From NCBI RefSeq assembly GCF_021976095.1, contig NW_025813526.1:10319577-10383576 (forward strand): DNA of 64,000 nucleotides, in the 5' to 3' direction. The notes below the pieces were generated by a model. The model did not search any database and was not told the DNA's origin. It saw nothing but the letters and a program-made list of their open reading frames with translations. This document shows, one piece after another, positions 43,951 to 53,575 of this stretch (its first letter is position 1; the number at the start of each line of letters is the position of its first letter). The position numbers and the translations under genes were made by a program. Source of the stretch: Xenia sp. Carnegie-2017 (taxonomy: Eukaryota; Cnidaria; Anthozoa; Malacalcyonacea; Xeniidae).

Positions 43951-46267
43951 ATGGAGCGTCTATATCGATGTAATATTTGCCTAGAATTCGTTTCAGATTC
44001 TCTTCAATTACTAATAACATATATTGGCCGTGTTCATCGTGATGAACCAAATTTTCATGTTGTTTGTGGCATCGATGGCTGTGCCAGGACGTTTAAGAAA
44101 TTTTTATCATTGAGAAATCACCTTATTCGAAAACATAAAATCGTGCGCAATACGAGGAACAGCGCAGAGTTGAATACTGATAGGGGAAACGACGATGCTA
44201 ATCAAAATCATGAGATTGATAATACAGACCCTGAACAGGGAGAAGAGTTTGACATTATGGCTGACCAAGATAATTTATCTAGAGCGAATGCTTTATGTTT
44301 GTTAAATTTCAAAGACAGAGGACGTGTACCTCAAACTGTTGTTGATTCCTTCGTTGAGAATGCTACGAAGGTTACTCAAACAAGCATTGACCTTTTAAAT
44401 TCTGGTATAACTAGCTGCCTTAAAAACGCTGGGATTGACTTAAACAACCTACCAGAGGTGAATGAGTTATTTGATGAAGACAACCCAATCTCAAATCCTT
44501 TTGCTGGTATTGACCAAGAGTATCTCCAATATGAATACTACAAGAAGGAGTTTAATCTTGTGGTAAGTTGTAAAATTGGTTTAGAAATTTATAAAAAAAG
44601 TAATCAAAATTTTACAATCAATATTTCACTTTTAGGAACCACAAAAGATTGTTCTTGGAAAATACCACACAAAAAGAAAGAGGAAATAGATTGAGAGATG
44701 TCGAAAAAACAGATGATGCATACTATATTCCCTTGTTGGAAAGTCTGCAACAGCTTCTTAATGATGAGTCAATTCTTAACAAGGTTTGTGTTGATTACAT
44801 GTGCATGTGATGTATGTATATAATTGTCCATTGAACACAATGCTGAATATAGAAAATTTTAATATTACCATTGCCTTAGCTTTGTTCTGCACATGACAGT
44901 ATCCGATCCAATTTTGTGTAGGTGGAAAATTCTCATTTTTGCAACAGTGATTTTTAGTCTGATTATTGTGATGGTGAAGGCTTTAAAGAGCACCCACTAT
45001 TCAGTAAAGATCCCTTGGCATTGCAACTTCTTATTTATTTTGATGAAGTAGAAGTTTCACACTCAGAGGGCTCTGCGTATTACTCCAAAAGTTTTACTCC
45101 AATTGTGAGCAGAGAGCAAGTTTCATATCTTCAAATACTCATTCAAAAGTTATGACAAAATTTTTAAGAATTGTTTCCAGAATGTAGTATCATTCCAAAG
45201 ATGCACTACATGGTTCATATGCCAAGAGCAATACTTCAGTAAGCTTAGAATTCTGATTTACAATTACAAACCATGTGGCTTCAAAAACCTGCAGTTTTCA
45301 AAACTAATTTACAATTCTTGCTTGTATTCTGTATCAATTAACAGATTTGGGCCTCTTGTGCGAAGATGGTGCATGCGCTACGAAGCAAAACACCATTACT
45401 TTAAGAGGTTGGCAATAGTGATTGGTAATTTTATTAACCTACCATACTCGTTGGCAAAGAGGCACCAAGAAGGAGTATGTTATCCACTACAGTCTGCTAA
45501 AGGTGGAAATAGCACGTTTATTTGCAAAGGCACTGAAATTGGGCCAGGTGCATTTCTTAATGATTTCTTTCATTCAGATACAATATATAGTTATAGCTCA
45601 ATGGTGCATCCATTATCCTGATTTGGTTTTATTTTTTATGTAAGCTACAGCTACAGTAATTAGAGAAACTTATGTTCGTCTTTCTGAAGGTAAAACATTA
45701 TATGTTGGTGATGTTGAAGAGAGTGGGCTCATTCGAACAGAATCTCCTGAAGTGAACAGACAAACACCATTGTATAGGTACGTCAGATTGATGTAATTAG
45801 TCGGGTGACTGAGATATCTTCATTGTGAATGATGAAATTGCTTGAAATTGCTCTTTATTTACTTGCTTTTCAGTAAAGTTTATGTACACAATTAATTGCT
45901 GTGAACTAAATAATATTAATATTTTTCCTATTATAATTTTAGTACCAAATGGATTACTATCAATGGAACAAATATAAAGTAGGAGCTACTGTCCACATTG
46001 GTTATAATTATGTTGAATTTCCCCAGTTTTGGGAAGTTATTGGTATTTAACCAAAATGTTGCAAATGCCATGTTTGTTGTTTCAAGAAAACAGACTGTCA
46101 GGTTTTCTGAACATTGTCAGGCTTATGAAGTTGCTCAGTCAAAACAGAAGGAAATTAAAATTAAATATTTTAAAGAGTTAACCTCACATTTGCCATTTAA
46201 CTTGATAAAGCCATTTGGGTGTAACACAAAATACATTTGTCATAGATATGAAATAGATGTAGAATAA
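43951..46267 (+). CDS. CACTA-like element gene 2: C2H2 zinc finger protein, multi-exon
   Basis: Plus-strand gene; the start at 43951 (MERLYRCNICLEF) fits better than the earlier Met because the zinc-finger region begins there. A C2H2 finger CGIDGCARTFKKFLSLRNHL with trailing H follows, then an acidic linker and a conserved middle part (FVENATKVTQTSIDLLNSGI). Splice sites flank further exons: 44637-44783, about 44920-45150, IIPKMHYMVHMPRAILQ (to 45239), GPLVRRWCMRYEAKHHYFK (45345-45450) and the last exon to 46267 (AYEVAQSKQKEIKIKYF). Parts expected between 45150 and 45190 seem missing. I know this family only as uncharacterised transposon-borne proteins. Confidence 0.6.
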
Positions 46268-46325
46268 ATTTTACTTTCCTGAACACAGCATATTCATGTA
46301 TTATCGTAATGTATATATTATGGCC

Positions 46326-46479
46326 TTTCAAAAAAGCTGATTATCTTTGGTATAAATTATTCTATTTACTGTTTAACCTGTGTACTTATTATCAGTGAAT
46401 GGTTTAAATGGGGGGGAGCAGGTGCACAGGGGTGCTCACCCATCTATGTTCTGGTCAACACGGTTGCATTTAGGTGTGC
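46326..46479. repeat. Duplicated flank, left copy
   Basis: About 154 bp ending TTTAGGTGTGC immediately before the 5' LTR. The same sequence, with small differences, follows the 3' LTR (50740-50887). Confidence 0.9.
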
Positions 46480-46611
46480 TGTGACATTGCATGCCTAATT
46501 ATATTTATATGCTGTAATGACGTAGTTAATTCCTTATTTATTATGCATGAGTAATGTATGTAAGAACCTGTACTTGTGTAAGTTTGGGCGTTAAATACAA
46601 GACTTATTACA
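46480..46611 (+). repeat. 5' LTR of Gypsy copy 2
   Basis: TGTGACATTGC ... CTTATTACA, 132 bp. One base differs from the 3' LTR. Confidence 0.95.
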
Positions 46612-46622
46612 TGGTGGCAGCG
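46612..46622 (+). other. Primer-binding-like site of Gypsy copy 2
   Basis: TGGTGGCAGCG directly after the 5' LTR; complementary to a tRNA 3' CCA end. The tRNA species is not decided. Confidence 0.6.
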
Positions 46623-46646
46623 ATTAGGAAATTTTGTTCTTATCGA

Positions 46647-47207
46647 ATGGCAGAAGGATTTTCTAGGCCAACACGACTCTCGTTTGAAGGCAACGTTGCT
46701 GAGAATTGGCGTCGCTTCAAACAGAACTATGAAATATACATTGTTGCTGCAGGACATAGTCGGAAATCAAAGAAAGAAAAGTCATGCATCCTCTTAAATC
46801 TAGCTGGCGAAGATGCAGTTGAAAGATATAGTTCTTTTACCTACAACGAAGAGGAAGACAAAGACGATCCAGAAATTCTAGTGAAGAAATTTGAAGAAAT
46901 TTGTATGCCGCTTAAGAATTTAACATTCGAAAGACATTTATTTCATACAAGGAAGCAAAGTCCGTTAGAGTCGATTAGTTCCTTTGTTACAGATTTGAAA
47001 AACATTGCTCGAAAGTGCGAGTTTGGTGACCTCGAGAGCGAACTTATTAAAGATCATATTGTGTGTGGGATTAACAGTGATGCAGTAAGAAAGATTCTCC
47101 TTCGCGAAACAAGTTTAACTTTAGACAAGGCTCTAAACATATGCAGTGCAAACGAATTGTCGGAACAACAAGTAAAAGATCTTACTAATTATCAAGATGT
47201 CGATTAA
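46647..47207 (+). pseudogene. Gag-like region of Gypsy copy 2
   Basis: Starts MAEGFSRPTRLSFEGNVAEN with the WRRFKQNYEIY capsid-type segment characteristic of Mag-clade Gag, and continues as a helical capsid region. In the family Gag packages the element RNA. The zinc knuckles lie at the start of the next open region. Part of a fossil with about one break overall. Confidence 0.75.
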
Positions 47208-47225
47208 CTGAAGGCTAGGAAAAAT

Positions 47226-50200
47226 TTGAAAACCTCAAAAGGAAGTTACACAAACTTAAGTCAAACAAAAGAAAATAAACATCGAGGACAAAGATTCGTA
47301 TTAAAGAACAATTGCAGAAAGTGTGGAGGAAAACATCTTCCAAAGCAATGCCCAGCTTTTGGAAAAATATGCCACAAATGTCATAAGAAAAACCACTTTG
47401 TTCGGGTATGTCTAACGTCTACACAAAAGTCACAAAGAACAGTTCATGAAGTTAGCGATGAAGAATTGTTTATTGGTGCTGTTAATGCAATCACACCTAC
47501 GCAACAACGCACAAGCTCGAAAGTCGACTATCGAATGAATATTGAAGCTGTAGAAAAAAGCAAAGACGAGTGGTATTCTGAACTCAGGTTTGGCAGACAT
47601 TTGGTGAACGTGAAGGTGGATACAGGCGCAAAATGTAATGTGCTTTCTAAAAAATTGTTCGACAAAGTCACAGAAGCTGAGCAACAAGTTACCAAAACAA
47701 ATACAAAGCTAATGTCGTATAGTGGAGATTCAGTTCAAACCTTGGGACAAGCAGTGATGACGTGTTCTTACAAAGACAAACGATACAATCTTCTTTTCTA
47801 CATAGCGACACACGATGTAAAGCCTATTCTTGGTTTACCTGATTGCGAGCGTTTGGGTATGGTGAAAAGAATTAAAGATGTCAAACCTATTTTCACTAGC
47901 GACGATATTCTCAATGAATATGCAGATCTCTTCGATGGCAAACTAGGATGTTTACCCATTAAACATCATATCAGTGTCAATCCAAATGTAAAACCTACAA
48001 TTCATCCTCCTCGACGCGTTCCAGTAGCTATGAGAACGAAATTTAAAGAAGAATTAGAACGAATGCAACAGATGGGTGTCATCGATCCTGTAGAAAAACC
48101 TACGGAATGGGTTTCGTCAATGGTAACAGTAGAAAAACCAAACAAGTTACGAATATGTATTGATCCTAGACATCTTAATGAAGCCATTCAGCGAGAACAT
48201 TACCCTCTCTTGACAATAGAAGAAGTCGTATCAAGACTACCTGGAGCTAAAATTTTCTCCGTATTCGATGCAGCCTCTGGATTTTGGCAGATACCTCTAG
48301 ATGAAGATTCCAGTTATCTTACAACATTCAATACGCCTTTTGGCAGATACAAATTCAATCGTCTCCCATTTGGTATATCCTCAGCACCTGAAGTGTTCCA
48401 AAAAGCTATGCACCAGCTGTTTGACAGAATAGACGGTTGTGAAATTATAATGGATGATATCTTAGTATGGGGAACAACAGAGAAAGAGCATGATGAAAGA
48501 ATTATCAATGTGCTGAATAGAGCTCGTGAAATCAATCGCAAATTAAAGAAAGAAAAAACAAAAGTTAAAGTAACAAATGTAGATTACATGGGACACAAAA
48601 TAACATCAGATGGTCTTCAATCCGATCCTGAAAAGATTAAAGCAATATTAAACATGCCAATTCCTAAGGATAAGAAAGATCTTCAATATTTGGCCAAGTT
48701 TATTCCTTATCTTTCAGAAATGGCAAGTCCCCTTAGAGATATGTTAAAGAAGGAAAATGATTGGTGCTGGTTAGATCAACATCAAATAGTGTATGACAGA
48801 ATCAAGAAATCCTGTGGAGAGCATTCTGTATTGCAATTCTACGATGTATCAAAAGATGTGACATTATCCGTAGATGCAAGTATGTCAGGTTTAGGAGCAG
48901 TTTGTCCTCAAAATGGCAAACCAGTTGCTTATGCATCGAGAGCTTTAACTGAATGCCAAAAGAAATATGCACAAATTGAAAAAGAATTACTTGCAATTGT
49001 ATTTGGATGTGAAAAATTTCATGATTACATCTATGGCAGAGATGTCAATGTTGAAACAGATCATAAGCCCTTAGAGCAGATTTTCAAGAAGCCCCTTCAT
49101 CAATCTCCATTGAGACTCCAGAAAATGTTGCTGAAACTTCAAAAGTACAGTTTGAAAGTCTCGTTTAAGAAAGGAGCAGAACTTTATCTCGCGGATCAAT
49201 TAAGTCGAGCGTATATCCAAGAAGAATCAGATGATCACTTAGAAGATTTTGAGATAAATGTTGTCTTGCCAGTAAGTGAAGAGAAAATGAACCAATTAAA
49301 GGAAGAGACAAAGAAAGATAAAGCAATGAAGAAGCTACGACAGTACGTAGAAAATGGATGGCCAGATCTACGCAGTAAAGTTGATTTGGATGTTTTGAAT
49401 TACTGGGACTTTAGAGAAACTCTTTCAGTACAAGATGACCTACTGTTTAAAGGAGATCGAGTAATAATTCCTGAGTCATTAAGAACTGATATGTTGAAAG
49501 CTATACATCAAGGACATTTTGGATCTGAATCATGCAAACGTAGGGCTCGAGAGTGTTTATATTGGCCAAAGATGAGCTTAGAAATAGAAACAGAAGTTAG
49601 AAAGTGTGAAATCTGCAATGCCCATAAGAGTCATCAACAAAAGGAGCCTCTAGAATCACATACTGTACCACATCGACCGTGGAGTAAAGTTGGAGCAGAC
49701 CTGTTTGAATTGAATGGTAGAAGCTATCTTCTTATGGTAGATTACTACAGTGGATTCTTTGAAATTGATTACTTGTTAAATACAACATCAAAGACAGTTA
49801 TCACAAAGATGAAATCTCAAATTGCGAGATATGGAATTTTCCAAGATCTTATAACAGATAATGGTCCACAATTCAGGAGTAAAGAATTTCGTGCATTCTC
49901 GTCACAGTATGGATTTAAACATACAACAAGTTCACCTGGATATCCAAAAAGTAACGGCATGTCAGAGCGTGCTGTACAGACAGCAAAAGCAATCATAAAG
50001 AAAGCAAAATATGATAACACCGATCCTTATTTAGGACTCCTTAATTATAGAAATACACCTAGAGATGAAATTGTTGGCAGTCCATCTCAACGACTAATGG
50101 GACGAAGAACTAGGACATTACTACCAATATCAGAGAAGTTACTTGAATTTCAACCATTAAACCCTGTTAATGTTCAAGAAAAATTGGAAATGTATCACAA

Positions 50201-50546
50201 GAAACAAAAAGAGTTTTATGATCGAAATGCAAAAACACTTCCACCATTAAAAGAAGGAGATAAGGTACGTATAAAAACAGAAAAAGGCTTCCAAAAGAAA
50301 GGAATCGTGGAAAAATCGTTACTTGAACCAAGATCGTATTTGGTTACGTCTGATGGTACCTACTATAGAAGGAATAGAAATCATTTATTAAAGATTAATG
50401 AAGAATCGAGAAGCCAAGATACAGATAAGTCTTATAGTGAGAACAATAGATCTTATAAATATCGTAATGAAAGTACTAACAACAGTAATATAAGAACTCG
50501 GTATGGACGTCTAATCAAAAACCAAACAGATATTCTTATTAGATAA
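47226..50546 (+). pseudogene. Pol region of Gypsy copy 2
   Basis: Long open region of 1106 codons. Zinc knuckles CRKCGGKHLPKQC and CHKCHKKNHFVRVC lie near residues 30-62, and aspartic protease VKVDTGAKCNVL near 128. Reverse transcriptase has FSVFDAASGFWQIPLD near 347 and IIMDDILVWG near 407. RNase H has LSVDASMSGLGAV near 547, and the integrase zinc-binding region (HQGHFGSESCK, CEICNAHK) spans 757-800. Integrase catalytic residues fall in LLMVDYYSGF (837), TDNGPQF (876) and the SERAVQTAK region. This order (RT, RNase H, IN) is Ty3/Gypsy. Confidence 0.95.
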
Positions 50547-50606
50547 AAAATAAGTTAAAAAATCATTTATAGTGTGACATTATTTAAAAAACCGAAGAAA
50601 AAGAGA

Positions 50607-50738
50607 TGTGACATTGCATGCCTAATTATATTTATATGCTGTAATGACGTAGTTAATTCCTTATTTATTATGCATGAGTAATGTATATAAGAACCTGTAC
50701 TTGTGTAAGTTTGGGCGTTAAATACAAGACTTATTACA
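50607..50738 (+). repeat. 3' LTR of Gypsy copy 2
   Basis: 132-bp partner of 46480-46611. Confidence 0.95.
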
Positions 50739-50739
50739 A

Positions 50740-50887
50740 TTTCAAAAAAGCTGATTATCTTTGGTATAAATTATTCTATTTACTGTTTAACCTGTGTACT
50801 TATTATCAGTGAATGATTTAAAGGGGGCAGGTGCACAGGGTGCTCACCCATCTATGTTCTGGTCAACACGGTTGCATTTAGGTGTGC
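50740..50887. repeat. Duplicated flank, right copy
   Basis: Starts TTTCAAAAAAGCTG and ends TTTAGGTGTGC, then continues CAAAACGG. It matches 46326-46479 with a few substitutions and short length differences. Confidence 0.9.
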
Positions 50888-51119
50888 CAAAACGGTATTT
50901 CGTATTACCTTCAGGTATTAAAGAACTCACAAAGCCAAGGTTCCCCCTATAAAATCCATGCTTAATCCAGCTCTGGTTAATATAACATATGTATTGCCGC
51001 TATTTTTTACGAAGTTTTTAAACTGTTTAAATGAACGCATAAGTCAACTGTTCTGTTATCCGTGTCAGAACGAAAACAGCTGCAGTTTGATATAAGTATA
51101 AAAATAAGTTAAAAAAACA

Positions 51120-51475
51120 GTTAAAATAAGTGTTATTTTGACACCCATGATTTTACAAGGAGAGTGGTGCAGAAATAACGCCCTTTATAAATTATTGTAA
51201 CTCTTGCTAATGGTGTTAATTTAACACCAACCACTTAACACCAAAAAACAGTGTTACTTTAGCACTTTGTGGCAGAACAAGGTGCTATTTCAGCACTATT
51301 AATTAGGTGTTAAAGTGTTGAGGTGTAAATTTGACACGCTACAATATGTTTAAGGTCATATGTTGTTAAATCAACACCAATATTGGTGTTATAATAACAC
51401 CTTTTATTTAACACCACCGGTGGGTGTCAGTTTAGCACTAGAGAAAGTGCTCGTTCAACACCTCAAAAATAACAG
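51120..51475. repeat. Right subterminal palindromic array
   Basis: Many variants of the same motif as on the left, e.g. GGTGTTAATTTAACACC at 51212-51228, and repeated TAACACC, GTGCTAT and TAGCACT half sites. Orientation alternates. Confidence 0.7.
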
Positions 51476-51477
51476 TG

Positions 51478-51673
51478 TACAACGAAATGGTGGACATTTG
51501 GAACACATCTTGGGAAAGCCATAAATTGACTAAAATTGACAGAAATAGCCGAAACTCTTGTGAATAGTCTTCCATAAACTGAATGATGTGTGTATGTAGT
51601 TTGAATTAAATAGCTATTTAATTGAAGCCATCATTGAAATTTTTATGGGTACGAATCTTTTTGGGTCACCCTG
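51478..51673 (+). pseudogene. Tc1/mariner relic, right part and 3' terminus
   Basis: Frame continues QRNGGHLEHILGKP then stop at about 51531, the usual transposase ending, followed by non-coding DNA to the terminus GGGTCACCCTG and a TA at 51674-51675. Confidence 0.7.
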
Positions 51674-51681
51674 TATTTGCT

Positions 51682-51724
51682 GTCGCTACTCGGGTTTCAC
51701 GCCGTAGGGCAATCTTCAGGCAAC
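51682..51724 (-). ncRNA. PLE-2 type I hammerhead ribozyme, left inverted end
   Basis: Minus strand: GTTGC, CTGAAGA, a hairpin TTGCC-CTAC-GGCGT, GAAAC, CCGA, GTA, GCGAC. GTTGC pairs with GCGAC (one G-U) as helix I. Helix II has three strong pairs plus wobbles. Cleavage triplet is GTA. Confidence 0.65.
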
Positions 51725-52511
51725 TGACAGATTATATATTATGGGTTGACTATATACATCGATTAAAAGGTGTTAAGTTACTTCATCAAACAACTTCCCC
51801 CTCATCATGGAACTTCCAACTCACCATGGGACTTCCACCTCATCATGGGCAATTCTATTGTATACTACGTGCAACAGAAAACGTAACGTCACTTGGTTTA
51901 ACCCACCATACAGCAAAAATGTAAAAACGCACATCGCTCACGACTTCCTACAACTTATCGACAAACGTTTCCCACTAAATATGAAAACTTTCATAACCAG
52001 ACATAACCAGACAATTTTAAAAGGACTTAACCCAGATACTACTCAGAACAAGAACAACCCCTGAAAGAAATGTAACTGCAGACAGAAACACCTATGCCCG
52101 ACAAATGGCAATTGCCTGAAACCCATCGTGATTTACAAAGCCGACGTAACAACGACTGACAACAACGAAACAAAAACTTATATATGTGTTACTGCATGCA
52201 CTTTTAAGACACGATATCGAAATCACACTAAATCAATTACGAACATTAAATACCGCAACAAGACAGATTTTTGGACACTGGAGAAAAACAAACGAAACTA
52301 CAACATTGAATGGGACTTCATCAAAATATTCCACCTCCGAACAAAAACCAATAAACCTGCCGTTTTTTGTATTGAAGGAGGACTACATATCCTGGAAAGA
52401 CGTAAAAAGAACATTTTAAATAAACATTCTGATATGTTTAGTGCATGCCGTCTTGTAACTTAACTCCTTTTAGTCGATGTATATAGTCAGCAAATAATAT
52501 ATAATCTGTCA

Positions 52512-52555
52512 GTTGCCTGAAGATCGCCCTACGGCGCGAAACTCCGAGTAGCGAC
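52512..52555 (+). ncRNA. PLE-2 type I hammerhead ribozyme, right end
   Basis: GTTGC at 52512-52516, CTGAAGA at 52517-52523, hairpin CGCC-CTAC-GGCG at 52525-52536, GAAAC at 52538-52542, GTA at 52548-52550 and GCGAC at 52551-52555. GTTGC/GCGAC form helix I. The first helix II position is T-C unpaired. Predicted cleavage after 52550. Confidence 0.7.
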
Positions 52556-52659
52556 GGCAAACAATTGTCCATTTTATTTTAGTTCATTTTATCTTACGCT
52601 CTTCTGTTATAAAGAATATTTAGCGCTCTTTTATCCAGGACTATTATCCGTAATATATA

Positions 52660-52885
52660 TATATATACAAAGTGTATTACAATGTATATATATCTTATAT
52701 GTATACAAAGTGTATTACAATGTGCCCTCCCGGCTATCCCCATATTAAAATGCACTCCTGTACTTGGGACACAGGACGTACGGTTAACATTGTATGGATT
52801 GTATTGTACAGTCACCACAATGCTCAAACCTATAAAGGTGAGTTTTGCACATCGCTAACACGGTGAACGTCTCCATATGAGACTC
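52660..52885. repeat. Single unit of the 235-bp satellite
   Basis: Matches the array at 31.3-32.6 kb (ACAATGTGCCCTCCCGGCTA, GGGACACAGGACGTACGG, ACCTATAAAGGTGAG, GTCTCCATATGAGACTC). Breaks off at 52885 against the P-element relic. Confidence 0.85.
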
Positions 52886-53575
52886 TCTAAAAAGAACAAA
52901 GAAGTGCAATAAGCAACAGCAATAATCATATTGCTTTTCTCAAAGAAGCAATATCCTTTATCCAGGGAATCAAATTGGTAAAAGATGGTAAAAACATCAC
53001 AGGCAGAATCAAATTACTGAAGGGATGGCTTATATCTATAAAGGCCATTATCTGTCTCTGGACCTATCTTCATGCCTCACATAATTTTGCATTCTTGCTT
53101 ACCAGAAGATTAAACACAGATGCTCTAGAGAATTTTTTTGGAACAATACGCCAGCAAAGAGGTAATTCTGACAATCCCACGCCAATAGAATTTATCAGAG
53201 CTTTTCGAAAGGTTTTCTTTTAGTTCACTTTTGACCTCTTCCAAAGGAAACTGTTCTAAAGATATGGACACTCTGCTAACCCAATTTTCAAAAAAAAGCT
53301 CAAACCATTTAGTATGCCACTTACCCATGCAAACGCTCCAAGTAACTGACTGTTGATTGATCAAAATGACTACCGAGAAGAAAATATTAGCAACAATTCA
53401 TTGCTCAAAAATGCTGCTGCCTATGTTTCAGGATATTTGCTGAGCAAAGCTTTCAGAATCCACAGCTGTCTCCAATGTAAGAACGTTTTGACTTCAAATA
53501 ACATAAACAATGATGGCAATTTGCTATGCTATTTCAAGGCATATAAAGAACTCAACCTTGGTGGGCTGACTACTC

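Larger units (their letters stand above)
46480..50738 (+). mobile_element. Ty3/Gypsy (Mag-like) LTR retrotransposon, copy 2, young fossil
   Basis: 4.26 kb, LTRs of 132 bp at 46480-46611 and 50607-50738 that differ at a single base, so insertion is recent. A TGGTGGCAGCG primer-binding site follows the 5' LTR and a purine tract (AAGAAAAAGAGA) precedes the 3' LTR. Gag and pol regions are present in order. It looks nearly whole, with about one break. The expected short target duplication is not found; instead a 150-bp flank is repeated. Same family as copy 1 at 4173-8222. Confidence 0.95.
39658..51477. mobile_element. CACTA-like DNA transposon with two opposed genes
   Basis: 11.8 kb including a nested 4.3-kb Gypsy element. 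Ends are CACTGTAAATTTTAAGGTGTT on the left and the inverse on the right (CACTGTTATTTTTGAGGTGTT), flanked by TA at 39656-39657 and 51478-51479. Both ends carry arrays of short palindromic GTGTTA...TAACAC motifs. Inside are a minus-strand gene (40130-43515) and a plus-strand gene (43951-46267). The superfamily call rests on the CACTG ends, 2-bp duplication and subterminal repeats, and is tentative. Confidence 0.75.
51676..52590 (+). mobile_element. PLE-2 copy 2 with inverted ends
   Basis: Truncated Penelope-like element. The left end (51676-51785) is the inverse of the right end (52455-52560). Between them lie [20 protein letters not shown] (about 51888-51950), [13 protein letters not shown], a CNCRQKHLCPTNGNCLKPIV Cys cluster and a GIY-YIG-type endonuclease with KTYICVTACTFKTRYRNHTK (52160-52230; one Gly of the motif is replaced). 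The open part 52128-52463 encodes 111 residues. The reverse transcriptase core is missing, so it is dead. Confidence 0.8.
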
